DNA of 64,000 bases from Epichloe hybrida (taxonomy: Eukaryota; Ascomycota; Sordariomycetes; Hypocreales; Clavicipitaceae): assembly GCA_019022495.1 (NCBI GenBank), contig JAFEKR010000018.1:682001-746000 (forward strand), written 5' to 3'. Below are positions 48,170 to 59,300 of this stretch, in pieces (the first letter of the stretch is position 1; each line of letters opens with the position of its first letter). Below the pieces are notes generated by a model. It saw only the letters and a program-made list of their open reading frames with translations. It made no database searches and was not told the origin of the DNA. The translations under genes and the position numbers were made by a program.

Positions 48170-49450
48170 TACTTAGTTACTACTTGTAATTCTTAATAAT
48201 ATCTATTATAATAAAATCTCTTTTCTTTACCTAAGAGTTCTCTAAAGCATTATAGCCCTTCTATTTAACTAGGTATTTCCAACATCTCCTATTGTAATAA
48301 TATAATATAATTCTTTCAACTTCGAACTCCTGCTTATTATCCACGACGTTCTCTCACAGCAAGGACACATCTTTTACATTAGTTAAATCCCCTACAAACA
48401 GTTTAAGATTAGTAATATTAAAAACATTATATAGTTATGTACTAGGTAGCAGCTTTAGTTAGTACACTAAACTATAAGTCCTAATTACCTTTTTAATTTT
48501 ATAAGGGCCTAGGTACTTTACACTTAGCTTCCTACTAGGTCGCCATAAGTTAATATTCTTTATAAATAATAAAACATAGTTACTTACTCTAAACTTTATT
48601 AGGGTCTACTTCTTATTATAGTGTTTCACGTACTAGGCCTATAAGTCACTTAGAAGCTACTTAATCACTATATATCTATCTCTTAGCATAGTAGCATAAG
48701 TCTCTACCTAGTTATTCACCATAGGGATATCTATAACCGCTTACTATAGTCCCCTAGGGTTATAGCCTCACAGCGCCTTAGCTAGGGTGTAGTTATAAGT
48801 TAAATAGACGCTTGTGTTATACGTAAACTATGCTATTAAAAGATTATTAGTCTAATCAGTCTAATTAAAGCAAGCAAAGGCTCTTAAATAATACTCTAAA
48901 ACTTAGTTTAAACATTCCATCTAACTATTTATCTGTAAGTAAAACGCAGTGCTTAGTTGCTGCTTAGTTATAATAAGATAGCAAAAGGTTATCCAAAACC
49001 TACTAGTAAAAGTCAAACCATAGTCTATAATAATACTTTCTAGGGCGCTATAATCCCTAAAAATATACTCTAGGAATATAGTAGCTAACCTATCGCTAGT
49101 TATCCGCGTTAAAATAAGGATATAAATACCATATTTTGTGAAACAGTCTATAATAACTAAGATCGTATTGTAGGTCTAATTTACGTCTTTCATAGGTAAT
49201 AGCCCCATAACAAAATCCATTAACAATTCTTAAAAAGGCTAATCAGGCACTAGCAGCGTAGCTAGCTTGCTATATAGTTTATAGTGCCTTAGCTTCGAAG
49301 TCTAACAGCTCACGCAAGTTCACATATATAACTTAGTATCTTTCTTTATCATTAGCTAGTAATACTAACTTACAATCTAACAGAGGGTCCTACTAACTCC
49401 CTAGTAGCCCACTGCTAGGTTATCATAGGTAAGTAGTAAAATTTCCTTTC
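48170..49450 (-). pseudogene. G3 integrase with chromodomain
   Basis: The zinc-binding region at 49435-49300 reads LLTYDNLAVGY with both His apparently changed to Tyr, then TCVSC intact (near 49305-49316). The catalytic core keeps D (49215-49217, SMDFV-type context), D (49023-49025, IIDYG) and E (48915-48917), with 35 residues between the last two: a complete D,D(35)E. The C-terminal chromodomain at 48333-48185 contains EFEVERI, WKYLVK, KGY and RDF, with a Trp codon turned into TAG. Chromodomains direct chromoviruses to heterochromatin carrying methylated H3K9. Confidence 0.88.
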
Positions 49451-50250
49451 TTATACTTACTAAAACAAAAACTCTATTTTAAAACATTAATAGCTTAGAG
49501 GGCCTAACAAACCATATCTACAACGCTTTAAGGTTACCGCTCTTAAGCAGCTTCCTATAACCCACAGCAAAGTTATTACCTTACTATGCTCAAAATAACA
49601 TAACTTAAATTAGAGTCTCTAATTCTATATACATAAAACACACGTTACATATAAACTTAGAAGAGGTTTGCTAAACTACCTATATTCTTGCTATAACACT
49701 ACTATAAGTAGCTAGCTTATAGTGTGCTTTTAGACTTATAGATAAATTACAGCTAAGTAGCATTTTAAGGGGGCGCCCACGCTACTTGCTAACTACTAAC
49801 CTAGCCAGACTCCTAACCCACAGGCTCGCTAGACTTATGGAAACATTAGAAAACATAGACAAGGCATGACCTTGCTACTTACAATAAGCAGACCCAGTTA
49901 GCGTACCACTCACAGGCTTTGCAGGACTATTAGGTTCCTTAATAATATAATAAAGTTACGTTTTCTTAAAACCCTAGAGGCTCAAATAGCCCTCGCAGCG
50001 CTCTCGTAACAAACTATCAACTACGCTAAGTAATGCAACCTTAGGGCCCTATTTTTAACGGTGATCCTATTGAGGCCCCTGTAATCCACACAAAGCCTCA
50101 ATTTCCCTGATTTTTTCGGAACGAATAAAATCAGGGCTCCTGCTAGGCTTATTGATCTTCTAATCCACCCTTTCTCCTACGCACTCGCTAGGTACTCCCT
50201 AAGCACTTCCAGCTCTTTTTTTAGCTAGGTTATATATAGGTCCCTAGGGT
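49451..50250 (-). pseudogene. G3 RT, N-terminal part only
   Basis: At about 50220-50050 the - strand encodes [21 protein letters not shown], then [18 protein letters not shown] (split here), which is the start of the gypsy RT. Directly after VKNR the match ends. Only about 630 bp separate it from the integrase zinc region, while the rest of RT plus RNase H needs well over 1 kb, and no YxDD box is found. The 49800-50150 stretch is unusually C+G-rich and unassigned. Confidence 0.75.
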
Positions 50251-50899
50251 GGTTGTTTTCCCTCTTCTAATTTAATCACATAAGTATAACTACCTAATTC
50301 CAGGAGCTTACTAGCTAGCTCCTTTAAAAACATATCTATAAATTCCGCGTACTCTTCTAGAATTTACTATAGGGGTGTGTTACTATCTATCTCTTATGTA
50401 GGCATTACTAATTCTTTGCGAAACACTGCCTAGAGCGCTATCACGCTTCTTAGTTTTTTCTTCTTTAACGCGTAGGCATGTTCTACTACTATTACTATAA
50501 CTACGCCACGACTTAGGTTATCGCTTATTGCGTCGCCTATTAGTAAATTTTTATTAGTATCTTCTTCTATTACCTCTAGGTTAACTACCTTAATCTTTAG
50601 CAACGCTAGTAATAGCGTAATAAAAGACTACTTTGCTACCTTATAAAGTTATTACTTACCTGTAGCGAAAGTAATATAATCCTAGGTTATTAGAAACCTC
50701 CAGAAACCCTACTTCTAGTCTATTACTATAGGTTTATATTCTAGGGTCTAGTCTATTCCTATATTAGTGATATAGTAGCTAACTTAGCAGACCTTTATAT
50801 AGCCTATGCTATCTTTTACCTTAACTAGTTTACATAGGATTCCCTAGTATAGGATCTTATCCTTACTTACGCTTTCTAGTGTTATCTCTATTTTTTCTA

Positions 50900-52336
50900 C
50901 GTTTTTCTAATCCTATTTTAATAATAATTTAGGGTGGATTATCAAATATTCCGCGCCTATATTAAATAGCGCTAGCACTACTAACTAGCGGTTATCTTAC
51001 TGTAAGGACACCTGCATTCTTATTCTCTTATCTATAGGTTTTTTCGTAGCAAGACTGTTATCCTAGGCCTAAGCTAAACTAATTAGAATCTTATTTAGGT
51101 CTAAGGTTTTGTTACTACTATCCTTATGCTTCTTAGTAGTATGCTTATTACTTTTATAGATTAAGTAGTCTACCACGTTATATCTATTTAAACTATATCT
51201 AGAACTACTACATTTAAAGCACTTAAATAGTCTCTAGCCTATGCTAGGTCACTATAAGCTTTGCTATAAGTTATCTATAAGGGAGCTAGAGCGTTATCTC
51301 TTATTACTCCTGCCCTCCTTATTATGGTTTCTATTATAATTACTTAATATAAATATTATTATAACTTTAGCCTTTTTTCCTTAACCCTATAGGTAACTCT
51401 AAGATATTAGGAACTCTTAGCTAACTATATACTTCCTTATAGCGTTATTTAAGCTATTCAGAAAAATCGCTATTCTTAAGCGCGTAGGGATTTAGTTAGG
51501 TAATTCTACTTCTACCTTTATCTAAAGTCTTAGGAAAGATTAAAAAGACTAATCACTCTTCTGCCTAAGATTTAGCAGTATCCTAGTAGCTTCCAAGCAC
51601 TATATATCTTTATCTATTACTCCGGTGTTTAGCTAGGACACGAATCTATCCTAGGTGTAAGCTAAGTAGTTAACTAACCTATTTACTATTACATAACATA
51701 TTCACTATTACTTTATATTATTAGCTAAGCAGCTACTAGCATATACTACCTTCGTTTTATTATCCTAAAAGGTTCTTAGGTCTAGCTTAAATAGTATATT
51801 TAAATCTGCTAGGTACGCCTATAAATTCTTATAGGTATTACCTTTATACGTAGGCACCTTATACTATATCTTAACAAAGCTTTATAAGTATATGTTTGCT
51901 ACGAACTTAGTGTTAGGCAGGAAGTCTAGGAATAGGGGAATTCTCTACGCGTTTATCTAAGGGGTAATTATAGGTTCTCTGCCTAATCTAGCTAATTACA
52001 GGTTCGCTTCTATTTCCTTAAGCTACGCTTCTATATCTAAGATCTCCTTTCTTATACAAGCATTTCGTAGCTTAGCTTATGTAACCTTATATTGCCTCTA
52101 TAGCTCGTCTAGATTATCATTATTACTAGATTCAGCGTTGCCATGTTAGTTAGGTAGCGTTTACTATACCCTCTTATATTCTATAGTTAGGGTGTTCTAG
52201 TTACTACCTAGGCGCTATGGAGTCAGGGCTTCCTTACTAGGTAGTATAGGTGTATTTCAGGTAGACATTCTATAGCTCCTTTATATTTAAATCTAGCTAA
52301 TAGTCTGTTTTCCCTAAAGGGTTTAAGAGTTTAACT
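50900..52336 (-). pseudogene. G3 gag remnant with CCHC knuckle
   Basis: At 51180-51221 the - strand reads CFKCSSSRYSLNRY. This is the CX2CX4HX4C pattern with His and the last Cys both changed to Tyr, as expected from C-to-T and G-to-A changes. The N-terminal part lies toward the 5' LTR at 52337. The protease between gag and RT (about 50900-50400) was not resolved. Confidence 0.65.
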
Positions 52337-52603
52337 TATTATAACTATATTTAGGGAGATATAAATAAAGTAAAGGCTAAGGTTCTTAGTTATAGCTAGA
52401 GAGCTATTACTTAGGGGTAAGTATATAAAGGTCTTAAACTCTAACCTCCTATATCTCTTATAGGTAGTCCTTATCTAAATACCCTACTACATGCACGTGG
52501 CTATCTTGTAGCTACTTAGTCATCCGCGGAACCCGAGGCTTATCCGAGGGCTCTAACATATAACCGTCCCGTCCATGGCCCCTTGGCCTCCGTGCTCCTG
52601 ACA
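52337..52603 (-). repeat. 5' LTR of G3
   Basis: 267 bp; the start has decayed to TATTATAACTATATTT while the outer right end stays intact (CCGTCCCGTCCATGGCC...GCTCCTGACA). Confidence 0.93.
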
Positions 52604-52608
52604 CACAG

Positions 52609-52920
52609 TCGCAGAGGAAGGGGGAATCACGTTAATTTATGCTTAAAACTCGAATGGATTTGACTTTAACTACGGTCGCGAATTATAACTCTTACGCAAT
52701 CATAGTTACAAAGTTTGTCACAAACTTTATATTAACTTTTCAGCCCCTAAATTTGTGGCTTAAAGCTTATTTCTTTTATATTTTACCTAACACTACAGTG
52801 ATTATTGAATTTGGTTGTTACATGTGGCACTAGCTAGGTATTGCTAGTAATTTTTTTGCTTCCTTGAAAATTAGATGCATTAGCCACAGCCAATGACCCC
52901 CAAAAAAAAATTAAAAATCA
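52609..52920. other. Right part of U
   Basis: Balanced composition and not RIP-like. It holds a perfect palindrome AAAGTTTGTCACAAACTTT-type hairpin near 52709-52728. The segment TTGGTTGTTACATGTGGCACT near 52811-52831 resembles pogo/Fot1 terminal repeats, but no partner copy is seen. The A-rich end lies at 52900-52920. Confidence 0.4.
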
Positions 52921-52933
52921 ATAAGGTACTTAT

Positions 52934-54090
52934 TTTAATTAAAGATTTATAAGAAAAAGAGAAAGACCTTAAGTTACTATATATAGCTATTAACAAGGAC
53001 CTAAGAGTAGAGGGAAGCCTTATATTAATTAGAATACATATGCTTACAGAAGAACGTGTATATCTTTACTTACACTTATAAGAATAGTAGTTTAAAAAGA
53101 GAAAGGTAGCCTTTTTACTACTAACTCCCTATAAGTTTATAAAGGTAACGCGTAATAAGATAATTATATATACTATTATAAGCATAATAGAAGATAAGTT
53201 TATCCCTCTTAAAGATAAAGAGAAAGTAAAAGCATATAAAACTATTAAAGATATCCTAGAGAAACTACGTAAGTTTAAAGATATATTTATATTAAATAAG
53301 GTAAGGAGTCTCCTATTAAAAAAGTTAACTAACTATATAATTAATCTTATACTAAGAGCTACACCCCTATATAGACTAATCTATTCTCTCTCTTAAAGTA
53401 AACTTAGAGAGCTCTAGGAATATATTAATAATAACCTAAAAAAAGGCTGGATAAGACCCTTAAAGAGCCTAGTAAGTATGCTTATTTTATTTATACTAAA
53501 GAAAGATAAAACGCTCTAGCTATATATTAACTATTAAGGGCTTAATGAAGTAATATAGAAGAATTACTACACTCTCCCCTTAATCTTAGAGATTCTTAAT
53601 TAATACTAAGGGGCTTATTTCTTTTCTAAGATTAATATTAAGGATATATATTACTAAATTTACATTAAAGAGAGTAATAAGTAGAAGATAGCTTTTTATA
53701 TATATTATAAGCACTATAAGTACCTTATAATGCCTTTTAGGTTAATAAATACCCTAGCTACTTTCTAGAGTTATATCTATAAGGCACTATATAGGCTAGT
53801 TAATACTATTTATATAGTGTATTTAGATAATATCTTAATCTTCTCTAAGATAAAGAAGGAGCATACTAAATATATTAAGTAAGTCCTTAAATATATAAGA
53901 TTAGTAAAGCTATATATAAAACCCTCTAAGTGCTTTTTTTATAAGGAATTAGTAAAATTCCTAGGGTTTATTCTCTCTATTAATAGGATATTAATAAATA
54001 CTTACTAGGTTAATATAATTAGGGAATAGAAGGAGCTAATAAGTTTTAAGAATATATAGTTATTTCTTAGATTTTATAACTTTTACTAAT
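52934..54090 (+). pseudogene. G2 reverse transcriptase
   Basis: A nearly continuous + frame of about 385 codons with stops only at Gln-type positions. In order: RELQEYINNNLKKGWIRPL (Gln as stop), LILFILKKDKTLQLYINY, GAYFFSKINIKDIYYQI, the finger motif YLIMPFRLINTLATFQSYI, the catalytic box YLDN (53820-53831, YLDD expected), then FLGFILS. These are the classic gypsy RT blocks. C2 is inserted right after FYNFY, removing the thumb and RNase H from view. Confidence 0.9.
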
Positions 54091-54321
54091 TGTTATGACA
54101 GCCGGGTCAACATCGGGTTAACCACTAGGAAAGTGGAGCACGTGCGGCAACGCCGCACTGTGATTAGCCGCACCCGTACGCGAGGCACACATATGACTTG
54201 CGTCCCCCTTTTCTTGTGGTCACATAACACTATAGATAGCTTCAATCCTTAAACCTTATTATATTATTAAACCTAACCTTATGTTACACTAGTGCATACT
54301 AATCCCTTAGTATAACTAACA
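54091..54321 (+). repeat. 5' LTR of C2
   Basis: 231 bp from TGTTATGACAGCCGGG to ATAACTAACA. The outer (left) half is C+G-rich and unmutated, the inner half is A+T-rich. No second copy is in the window; the following primer site and gag define it. Confidence 0.8.
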
Positions 54322-55338
54322 CTAATTAGTAGTTGAAAAACTATAGATAAGCTAGGAATTACTTAAGAAGAGGCCTTCCTTTAGCTACCTAAGGAAGTGT
54401 ACTAAAGGAAGATAGACTCTGGATACTAGATATTAGGCTTCCTAGGGATTTGACTTTTTCTATTAGCAAGTCTTTAACTATTAATAGAAGAATTAATCCT
54501 ATTATTTATTATAAGAAAACTAATTAACTAACTAAGAGTTTATAGCCACATATAACTACTTAAACTAGAGATTAAAAACTCCTTAACCCTACTAGTTAAA
54601 AAATCCCTTAGCCTTACTAGCTAAAAACTATTAATAATAGTACCCCTAAGTAATAAATAAGCTTTATCCTAAACTACTAAAGAAAAGCAGCTTACTTAAT
54701 TAAGACCTAATAAAGTAAGCTTACCTTTATAACTTTAAAAACATACCTTAGTTATTACCACTAACTAGGAGAGCTTAAGAGAGCTAAATCCTTAGACTAC
54801 TAAAGAATAGGAGCTTAATAACTATCTTACTTAGATAATTAACGTCTATAAGAGTAGTTAATATAAAGATCTTACCCTTTAGGAGATCTTCTATAATAAC
54901 CTTAATAGCTAGATAAAAGAAACACTTAATTAAGCTTTATAACCTTTAGTACGCGAATTACAAGACTACCTACGTAAGAATAGCGTCTATATTATTTAAA
55001 ATTAAAGTAGTAAAATCATTAAATTATTAATTTAAGTCCTTAAAGAAGAAATAATGTTATTGTAGCCTAAGAACGAAATTACAAAGCAAATCACTATAGG
55101 TAAATTCCTCTCTTTAAATAATCCCGCCCTTAAAAGCCCCCTAATTATAAGCCCTTTAATTTACACTACCCCTATCTATTACCCTTCTATATATAATCCT
55201 CCTATATATAATCCCTTAATTAATAACCCTTATAATCCCGCTCTAAATAACCCTCTAACTACATAATAACCCCTAAGAAGAAACACACCTTAACCCCTAA
55301 CAAACCTAATAATTCTACTAATTATCCTAGAATAACTA
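54322..55338 (+). pseudogene. C2 leader and gag start
   Basis: The 5' part is probably leader; gag-like Lys/Leu-rich sequence follows, matching the reverse complement of C1 up to 33078. Stops prevent choice of a start codon. It ends at AACTA (55334-55338), the E2 target site. Confidence 0.65.
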
Positions 55339-56169
55339 TATTAAAATGTAGGGAGCTAGTTACCAGCTGCCAGCTGGCAACAGCTGTACAAGTGCAAGCT
55401 CTACGGTTAGGGACCGATAGGGCTGCAACGTTAAATCAATCAACGCAACGCAACGGAAGGTTGTGGCAGTTATTAACTAATAGAATTCGATTTAGATTAC
55501 TTTTATAATATCTTATAGAGCAATAGAATTGATTTTAGATACGTTGTACGGGTAATGCGGCTGTTGTTAGTTAAGAGGACTAGCTATCTAGCTAGTTAAA
55601 AAGATCTTCTTCCTCTTATAAACCTACCAACTATATTAGTGGATCCGGGCCGCTAACAGGGTCTTACGGGCCACTTTTGATTTTCCGTAAAATTTATTTA
55701 TATATAAAAACCAAAAAATCAACTCACCACCATACTAGCTAGCAACCCATATGCACTAACTTTTAGTCTAAAAAATAACCTTATATAAAGAGAAAGCCCT
55801 ATCTTTAAGCTTTAATTTGCTATATGTAAAACTTTTGTATGACCTTTAGATAAAGAGAAAATCATTATTAAAGATAGCTATAGGGTAAGTTATATGTAGG
55901 GTAACCTGCTTACGTCACCCTAGCTTACATCACCCTAGCTTACCTAATTACTAGTGGCGTAGTTATGGCCACACTTACAGCCACAACGCAATTAACTAAT
56001 TAGTTATCTACACGGTTAGTCGCAGCTGTTGACAGCTGTGACGTAGTTATTAACAGCTGCCCTTGCGACCGTTGACAGCTGCAGTGCAGCTATTAGACTT
56101 GCAAAGCAAGCTAGTAATAAGAAGGTTCTTTAACTAGAAAAGGGCTAAAAATAGGTCTTATTTTTAACA
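55339..56169 (-). repeat. 3' LTR of E2
   Basis: 831 bp; starts TATTAAAATGTAGGGAGC and ends TTATTTTTAACA. It holds TTACGTCA at 55910-55917, a decayed second copy TTACATCA at 55925-55932, and CAGCTG repeats at about 56022-56092. Confidence 0.95.
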
Positions 56170-56179
56170 TCCCCTTTAC
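56170..56179 (-). other. Polypurine tract of E2
   Basis: TCCCCTTTAC reads GTAAAGGGGA on the - strand, abutting the LTR. Confidence 0.75.
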
Positions 56180-56379
56180 AAAAGAATTACATTTAAAGCA
56201 ATTAGAAGTGTACAAAGAGACTATAAGGAAAAACAACAACTTTTAATAATAACAGATAAAAGGGAAAAACAGGAAAAAAAAAATAAAAGACCCCCTTTTT
56301 GAATTCCTAGCTATTATTAAATATAGCTCCCTTTTTGACGTTGTTTTTAGTTCCCTGTTAAAGGGAATTAGTTATTGGT

Positions 56380-59300
56380 TTAATAATTATTAAGCCCTAA
56401 AAGCTTAATAAAAGCCTAATAAAGAGGTCTAGAAAGAGGCTTCGTAAGACTATCTGCAGGCATTGACTTCATATCTAGATATTCGATCTTAGCTAAACCC
56501 TCTAAAACCTATTGCCTAATATAGTTGAACTTTAGTAATGTATGCTTTGTATGACTATGTAAAGCAGGGTTATAAGCAGTAGTTATAGCGCCTTAATTAT
56601 CGCAATATATCTGGATAGGGGGAGAAATAGGGGTTTTTAGCTCCTTAAATAAGCCCTAAAGCCACTAGAGCTCCCGGAAGGTCTCGCAGATAGCATCAGC
56701 TTTAGCTTCTAGTGTTAATAGAGCTATTATACTAGCTTTCTTTGATTTCTAGCTAATAGGTCCGCTAGCTAGCTTAAATAGATAAGCATAGGTTAATTTT
56801 AAGGTCTTTTTATCCCCTGTAAAATCACTATCGCAATAACCTATTAGGCTTTTACTAACTAAACCTTTAGGGTCTCCCCTATAGATAATAGCAAGGAATC
56901 TAGTCCCTAATAGATACCTTAGCAGATTTTTAGCTGCTTTTAGGTGTTTTATATAAGGGCTAGCTAGTGTAGTAGATAACCACTGTAGCATAAAAGCTGT
57001 ATTAGGCCTTGTAAGCAACATTAGGTACATTATAGTCCCTATAATACACTAATAAAGCTTAATTTCGCTAGCTATTAAAAGCTTAGTTATCTACGTAGCT
57101 AAAACGCCTAGCTAAAGAGGTATACTAATAGGCTTACTATCTAGCATATTAAATCGTTTTAAGGCTTCTAATATATACTAAGATTAATGAATTTTTAGTA
57201 TTCTATTAGGCCTATCTTGTATAATTTAAACCCCTAAGAAGAATTCAGCAGGCCCCCTATCTTCTATTAGATAGACTTTATAAAGTTCTTTTTTAAGCCT
57301 TTAGATATAAGATAAATCCGGTCTAATTAGAAGACAGTCATCAACATACATAATAACAAAGGTTTTGGTTAAAGAATTAAAGAAGATAGCTAGGTTAGAT
57401 ATTAAAGGGTTAAATCCTAGGGATTTAAGCACTAATATTAGCGCTTATTACCATTCCCTTAAGCTTTGTTTTAGGCCGTATAAAGACTTCTATAATAAAA
57501 TTACTTAATCTTTAGAAGGTTTCTAGCCAAAACTTCTAGCTAATTTAGCTAGTTTAGGATTTGCCTTAAGGAATTCAATAAACCCTTCTAGAATAACCAT
57601 ATAAATCTGTTATTATAGCTTACTATTAAGAAAAGCTCCTATAAAATCAATTTGTTCGATTTCCTAGTTATTCCAAGCCACTAGGGCTAGTAAAATCCTC
57701 CAGCTAGGGGGAATACTTATAGCAGCAAAGGTCTCTAGGTAATCTAGGCCTTTAATTTACATAAATCCCTTAGTAACAAGTCAAGCCTTATATTTTAAAG
57801 GATTATTTTCTTTATCCTTTTTAAGCTTATAAACAAGCCTATTATTTAGTACTTTTCAGCCCTTAGGGATTTAATCTTTCCTTATAAATTTAAAAGTACC
57901 AGCCTTTAGAAGCTATTTATATTCCTTATACATAGCTTCTATCTATTTATCCCTTTCAGGGCTAGATATAGCCTGCTTCCAGGTCTTAGGCTTAGGGCTA
58001 ATAGGATTCTTTTCCTTTAGCTTCTCCTATACCTTAAAGCAGATTTCTTTTATAAAATCTAGAGAAGAAGGGGAACTAATATCAACATCCATAGGGTCAA
58101 TATTAGGGTTAAAATCGATAATTTTGTTAAAATCAAGGTCCGAAGTCAAAACCTAATTTCCTAGTTAAGTTATAGGCTGCGCCTATATAGGATCCACTAG
58201 AATTAAGCCTTTAGGGGGTTCTTCAGGGCCTATAGGTGTTTTTTCTTAACCTATAGGGATACCTATGTTGTCTATAGGATAATCCTTTAAACCTTAGTCT
58301 AGATATTGTTGATTTTCATTTTCTAGATTATTTTCCCCCTCTAAAGGGTTATCCCCTATAGAAATCCAAGGTAAGCCTTTAGAAACAGGGCCTATAGGTT
58401 CTATAATCTTAATAAAGCTAGTCTTTATAACTAGCCTTTTAGAGGGGATGTACACTAGGTAGGTATTAGAACCTAGTGTAGCTAAAAGCCTTCTAGGGAT
58501 AGTCCTAGCTACTAACTTCTAGGCTTTAGGTTATTTTTCCAGGGGGATTAGAATCTCACAGTGAGATCCTATAGCTCTAATACTGCTAATATCAGTTATA
58601 TAAGGCTGATTTAGCTCCCTAGATAGCAGTTGTTCAGGGCTTTTATCCTTAGTGGTATTAGCAGTTATATTAACTAGGTTAACAACTGCAGGTAATACAA
58701 AACACCATAAAAATAACGGTAATTTTGCCCACTAGATAGTAGCCCTTAATCAATCTAGAATAGTACGAATTGAACGTTCTGCTAATCCATTTTGCTTATG
58801 GATATAGGGACTAGAAGTCGTAAATTTAATCCCTTTAGAATTTAACTAAGCTTAATAACTAGAATCAATTTCCTAGCCCCTATTAAAGTGAAGGTGCCTA
58901 GGATATTGACCTAGTTAATTTTTAAGCCCTCTAAAGAAGCCTTTAATAGCCTTATAAACAGTTAGGCCTTCCTTATTAGGTAATAAGATAACCCACTTAT
59001 ATCTAGTCTTTCAATCAACTAAAAATAAGCAAATTAACTATTTATTATACGGCATAGGGCTGATTTTTAGCGTATCCCCCTCTATGCGATCTAGAGCTCT
59101 TAGGGGGTCAGGGATAGCTAATTTCCTAGGTCTTCTAACTACCTTAGATTAATCACAAGCAATACATCTAAAATCCTTATCCTTAATTTTAGAAAAATTA
59201 GGGATTCCTTTAGTTATAAGGCTAGTTTTCTTTAGCAAAGGAAAACCTAGGTGCCCTAATTGTACATGCCATAGGCCAGCTAGTTCTAACAACTATTAAT

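Larger units (their letters stand above)
45983..52603 (-). mobile_element. Ty3/gypsy chromovirus G3, inserted in U
   Basis: 6621 bp with 267-bp LTRs (45983-46249, 52337-52603) and a TSD CACAG (45978-45982, 52604-52608). The polypurine tract is next to the left LTR. On the - strand it encodes gag with a CCHC knuckle, the start of RT, integrase and a chromodomain. RT is internally deleted, and about 1.9 kb of extra sequence lies between the chromodomain and the 3' LTR. Confidence 0.93.
45531..52920. mobile_element. Insertion U, 764 bp, carrying G3; class uncertain
   Basis: A 13-bp direct repeat ATAAGGTACTTAT (45518-45530, 52921-52933) brackets it, and G2 is collinear across it. Without G3, U is 452 + 312 bp. 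It is far less RIP-mutated than its host. The right end is A-rich (CCCCCAAAAAAAAATTAAAAATCA), which with a long TSD suggests a target-primed (LINE/SINE-like) insertion. Against this, the best frame is on the - strand. No terminal inverted repeat is seen. Confidence 0.6.
44150..54090 (+). mobile_element. Ty3/gypsy element G2, interrupted by U and cut by C2
   Basis: The two pieces 44150-45530 and 52921-54090 read in the same direction and join at the 13-bp duplication ATAAGGTACTTAT flanking U. The order gag, protease, RT fits gypsy. The element continues beyond C2, outside the window. Confidence 0.8.

Noticed and set aside
52639..52833. 64-codon + strand open frame in the right part of U
   Set aside because: No recognised motif, no context, and it overlaps a hairpin and a possible terminal repeat; probably open by chance in less mutated DNA.
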